Assembly (NCBI GenBank): GCA_902585415.1
Contig: CACIDN010000002.1
Span: forward strand, 106,158 to 170,157
DNA length: 64,000 nucleotides
Direction: 5' to 3'
DNA from: an uncultured Pelagibacteraceae bacterium
GTDB taxonomy: Bacteria > Pseudomonadota > Alphaproteobacteria > Pelagibacterales > Pelagibacteraceae
In this document: in pieces, positions 62,723 through 64,000 of the stretch
Layout: the number at the start of each line of letters is the position of its first letter
How positions within the stretch are numbered: the stretch's first letter is position 1
Program-made: the position numbers and the translations under genes
The notes under the pieces: generated by a model
Database searches by the model: none
Seen by the model: only the letters and a program-made list of their open reading frames with translations
What the model was told of the DNA's origin: nothing

Positions 62723-63802
62723 TGTATTTAAAAATTTTTCAATTTTAATTTTGGGATAAACATTATTCAAAAGTGGTTTTGAAATTTTTTTTAATAAAAT
62801 TAAATTAATATTTTTACTGTAATTTTTTTTATCTTTAGCCATAAAATTTGAAATTCTCTTAATACTTTTTTTATTAAAATATTTTTTTAAATTATTATAT
62901 TTTAATTCTTTAATATGACTCTTTATCAATTCGAGCTCACTTTTTGGAAGAAATCCCTCTTTGTTACTAAATTTTGACGCCGCTAAAATACCTAGCAGAA
63001 CTGCCTCTCCATGATTTAATTTATTCGTATATCCTAGAGTAGACTCAAATGCGTGAGCAAAGGTATGACCGTAATTTAATGTTTTTCTTAAATTGACCTC
63101 TCTCTCATCTTTTTCCACAATACTTTTTTTTATTTTGCAACTCTTAAAAATTGCTTTCTTAGTTATATTTGGACTTAAATTTAAAATATTTTTAAAGTTG
63201 TTCTTTAAAAAAATAAAAAATTTTTTGTCACTAATTAAAGCATGTTTTAATATTTCTGCATATCCACAAATCATCTCTCTTTTCGGAAGTGATTTAAGAA
63301 ACGTAATATCAGTAATTACAACATTAGGTTGACAAAAAGTTCCAATCATATTTTTACCAGAAAAATTATTTATTCCAGTCTTGCCTCCTATTGAGGAGTC
63401 TACTTGGCTTAATAAGGTTGTTGGAATGTTAACAAATTTTATTCCTCTTTTGTAAATACTTGCAGCAAAGGCACATATATCACCTGCAATACCACCCCCA
63501 ATACAAATCATGGTATCATTTCTATTAAAATTATTTTTTCCTAAAATATTTAATAATTTTTTAATTGTATCTAAATTTTTTATCTTTTCATTAATTTTAA
63601 GCGCAAGGAAAATATTTTCACCCTCTTTTAATGTATGTTTAAATTTGTTAATAATATTTTTTGGAATATTCTTGTCATGGACAACCATCAATTTTTTTGT
63701 ATTAATATTATTTTTAATTAAAATTTTTTTAAAATTAATATGACTGTTAGCAACAAAATAAATTGGATATTTTCTATATCTTGTCTTAACAAATAATTTC
63801 AT
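62708..63802 (-). CDS. aroB: 3-dehydroquinate synthase
   Basis: IGGGIAGDICAFAASIYKRGIKFVNIPTTLLSQVDSSIGGKTGIN; LNYGHTFAHAFE; HGEAVLLGI. Confidence 0.96.
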   Translation of the reverse strand: MKLFVKTRYRKYPIYFVANSHINFKKILIKNNINTKKLMVVHDKNIPKNIINKFKHTLKEGENIFLALKINEKIKNLDTIKKLLNILGKNNFNRNDTMICIGGGIAGDICAFAASIYKRGIKFVNIPTTLLSQVDSSIGGKTGINNFSGKNMIGTFCQPNVVITDITFLKSLPKREMICGYAEILKHALISDKKFFIFLKNNFKNILNLSPNITKKAIFKSCKIKKSIVEKDEREVNLRKTLNYGHTFAHAFESTLGYTNKLNHGEAVLLGILAASKFSNKEGFLPKSELELIKSHIKELKYNNLKKYFNKKSIKRISNFMAKDKKNYSKNINLILLKKISKPLLNNVYPKIKIEKFLNTLINK

Positions 63803-64000
63803 TTTTCTTACATTTTTTAATAATTTTATCTACTATTTCGGCTTTCTTTAAACTTTCACAAATTATTTTAAAGTCTGAAAAATAGTAAATTTTGTTTCTT
63901 TCATTGATCAACTTTTTAATCTCAATATTATCTAATCCTTTTATTATTGGTCTTTTATCGTTATTCTTAATCCTTTTTATTAAGGTCTCAGGATTCCAGT
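63786..64000 (-). CDS. aroK: Shikimate kinase, C-terminal part (runs off window end)
   Basis: WNPETLIKRIKNNDKRPIIKGLDNIEIKKLINERNKIYYFSDFKI; overlaps aroB start. Confidence 0.8.
   Translation of the reverse strand, partial: WNPETLIKRIKNNDKRPIIKGLDNIEIKKLINERNKIYYFSDFKIICESLKKAEIVDKIIKKCKKNEIIC

Overview
The window is an A+T-rich, gene-dense alphaproteobacterial chromosome segment. Gene content, synteny (ubiB-ubiE-mutM-rpsT-dnaA-dnaN; thrS-infC-rpmI-rplT-pheST-lepA) and composition point to a SAR11 / Pelagibacter-like organism; this is inferred from memory, as no search was run. Most of the window is housekeeping: replication, translation, the PDH complex, GOGAT, ubiquinone synthesis, Lys/Arg/shikimate synthesis, gyrB, a RegB-like kinase and CobST. 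Between lepA and tRNA-Ser (about 43.9-53.5 kb) lies an accessory surface-glycan locus. Downstream of tRNA-Ser is a compositionally distinct two-gene insert (PhyH-type dioxygenase plus methyltransferase), bounded by a decayed second copy of the tRNA-Ser 3' part. The observations I consider strongest are: (1) a lipoyl domain fused to the N-terminus of AceE (E1p), next to an E2 that has no lipoyl domain; (2) the tRNA-Ser-bounded insert; (3) an unannotated self-contained unit encoding a 23-aa peptide made only of M/A/K/R, convergent with a CarD that carries a Lys-rich, AT-hook-like N-terminal extension; (4) a tRNA-Cys-like structured element between rpsT and dnaA; (5) small unannotated ORFs, including an LptM-like lipoprotein and a 27-aa membrane peptide starting 5 nt after tRNA-Arg. 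No CRISPR array, rRNA operon, transposase or integrase was recognised.
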